DNA of 64,000 nt from Megamerina dolium (taxonomy: Eukaryota > Arthropoda > Insecta > Diptera > Megamerinidae): NCBI GenBank assembly GCA_963854835.1, contig OY978526.1, forward strand, positions 11,425,277 through 11,489,276. Direction: 5' to 3'. Positions 62,336-64,000 of the stretch are shown here, in pieces; the stretch's first letter is position 1; every line of letters starts with the position of its first letter. A model generated the notes under the pieces. That model had not been told where the DNA came from and did not search any database. It was given only the letters and a program-made list of their open reading frames with translations. The position numbers and the translations under genes were made by a program.

Positions 62336-64000
62336 TATATGTACATAACATATATTGGACTGATAGCTGCGAGTAGATATACTTGTATCCTACTACAAAT
62401 CGCCAAATGTTTTGATTTTGAACGCAAATTGCTAATGGTACTATTATGTACTGATATTGGATAGTATAATGTAGTAGCGCAATGGAAAATTCAGCACAGA
62501 AGGTCTTCGTAATGACCGCGTAGATATAAAGCTCATGCAACTGCATTGTTATAGCTATTCTGTTTTATTGCTTTTGAAGTGGCTATTTGATATTTTCAAG
62601 TGACTAAATAATGTAATACGCTAAATTGAGAGCACTTAATCATACAGCGATAAAATTTATGTTAGCATGTAAAAAAAAAAAGCATACATATATATACAAT
62701 ATTTATTGTTTAAAGTTATTAAAATTTTATCATACTTTGTCTATACAATTATGTGCTTATACTGTGTATTTCACAGTGTTATCATTTTGTTCTTGTTATG
62801 CCTGAAGTACGCATAAGAAAAAGTAATAAAAACTGTGGAGTGCTAAACATACTGGAATCCGCTTTAAATTGTAATACTTTATGTCGTTAGTCAGCGGTGT
62901 GTTTTGTACTTGAATAAAAATGCTCTTAGTAAATAACAATGACAAGCATACACAAGTAAGCACTCGCTCTCTCTCTCTCTCTCACTCTCTGTGTGTTACT
63001 CTATTTTATTTGTTCTATTTCATTTTCGGTCTTTAGCCAATAGCAAAACCAAGTAACAACAACAATGGTAAATAACAATAGCAATTCATTGTTTGCCACG
63101 TATGTGGCATATGTATACTTGGTATATATGTATGTACGTTGTACACACATCTATGGGTTAGATGTTAGTCTACAGTTTTTGGTATTTTTCTTTGTTTTTT
63201 TGTTTTTGTGTTCCCCCTAACATTGACTTTTAATACTACCTGCAGACGTATAAGTTTCACCTAATTGCTTAAATACACTTTATTTGAACACACTATATGT
63301 ATATTTTTCATACGCCATGGTAACCTAAGTATATTATAGACGAAAAGTAAAATTGAAAAAAATAATTACACATACACAATTGTTCATGTGCGTATATTTA
63401 TTTTCACTTGAATATATTTTTCTTCTTCTTCTTCTTGTTTTTTTTTTTTTTTTTTTTGCAAGAGCAAAAAATATTAAGAAAATAGAATTAAATTAAAACA
63501 GTTGAGAAGCTTTTCTTCCTCTTCGTTTATTCTCAACTTTTCTATTTCCTTGATGGAAGGTTATACATAAAAACATTCATATACACATGGGTGCTGTAGT
63601 AGCACTAATAGTAAATATTGTCGATAATACAGTCGTTGAAATAATTATCAGACCGATGATGTCGAATTTTGTTTTCTTTTTTTTCTGATAATTTTGTAAA
63701 TAAAAATGATTTGATATATGCTTTGTATATGAAACTAAATTTTGGAAGAGAATTTTGTTACAAATTTCTGAGGATTTTTGTTATTTAAAAAACTCATATA
63801 AGACTGCTAATTTTGTGCCTTTAGATTTCCACAAAATTTTATTGAGTTTTAAAAGATTGTTGAATTTTACTCAGAAACTTTAAAGCACTCTCTTGAAAAA
63901 TTCATGAAAAAGACTTAGCTAATTCTTGCTTTTGCCACAGTTTTCTCAACAAACACCATAGCCACTCTCTGCTAAATATAAAAAAAATAATTCAAATACA
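62336..64000. other. AT-rich non-coding stretch
   Basis: (CT)n near 62965-62985, (TTC)n near 63420-63436 followed by a T-run. No gene is supported to the window end. Confidence 0.55.

Noticed and set aside
1..64000. CRISPR arrays or bacterial-type operons
   Set aside because: No regularly spaced direct repeats with unique spacers and no closely packed prokaryotic genes; introns show this is a eukaryote.

Overview
The window is nuclear DNA of a higher fly (Diptera, Brachycera). It is very AT-rich, full of short simple repeats, and has small GT-AG introns. A linker-histone gene like Drosophila BigH1, together with DD41D 'rosa'-type mariner transposons (a group first described in tephritid fruit flies), makes a tephritid-like fly the best guess. 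That is inference; the sequence alone does not fix the species. No bacterial genes, CRISPR arrays, rRNA genes or functional tRNA genes were seen.

Only two ordinary host genes are well supported. At the left edge (41-1247, minus) is a secreted cysteine-rich, EB-module-like protein. Five exons with consistent splice phases are visible, and the gene probably runs off the edge. At 6134-7591 (plus) is a two-exon linker histone with a very acidic N-terminus and a second acidic block in its C-terminal tail. A third intact reading frame (1644-2159, minus) encodes only the DNA-binding half of a mariner transposase. It lies inside its own terminal inverted repeats and may be a repressor or a captured gene.

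Most of the rest is transposon debris. Mariner-family pieces lie at 1474-2316, 7893-8500, 8867-10145 (nearly complete, rosa-like), 11795-12151, 33464-34690 (Mos1-like), 34782-35390 (internally deleted rosa-like) and 61123-62335 (cecropia/Hsmar1-like). A pair of short mariner-like MITEs sits at 37208-37383 and 47320-47510. A possible Transib-like element with a CACAGTG end lies at 2504-3678. Non-LTR retrotransposons include one full-length, apparently intact EN-RT element with a 14-bp target-site duplication (29656-33018) and three dead fragments (8500-8664, 39965-40850, 55545-56215). Two tRNA-derived SINEs lie head to head (16539-16885 and 17062-17420).

A non-coding repeat with a striking 140-158 bp period and a conserved 'gggcgtgg' core occurs at 3942-5230, 12263-13000 and 43925-44560. 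A related-looking repeat lies at 13873-14410 and 56221-56880. The long remaining stretches (roughly 14-29 kb and 40-61 kb) show only AT-rich sequence and microsatellites, and look like intergenic or large-intron DNA. The transposase and reverse transcriptase genes serve their own elements. Nothing suggests the host genes here work together.
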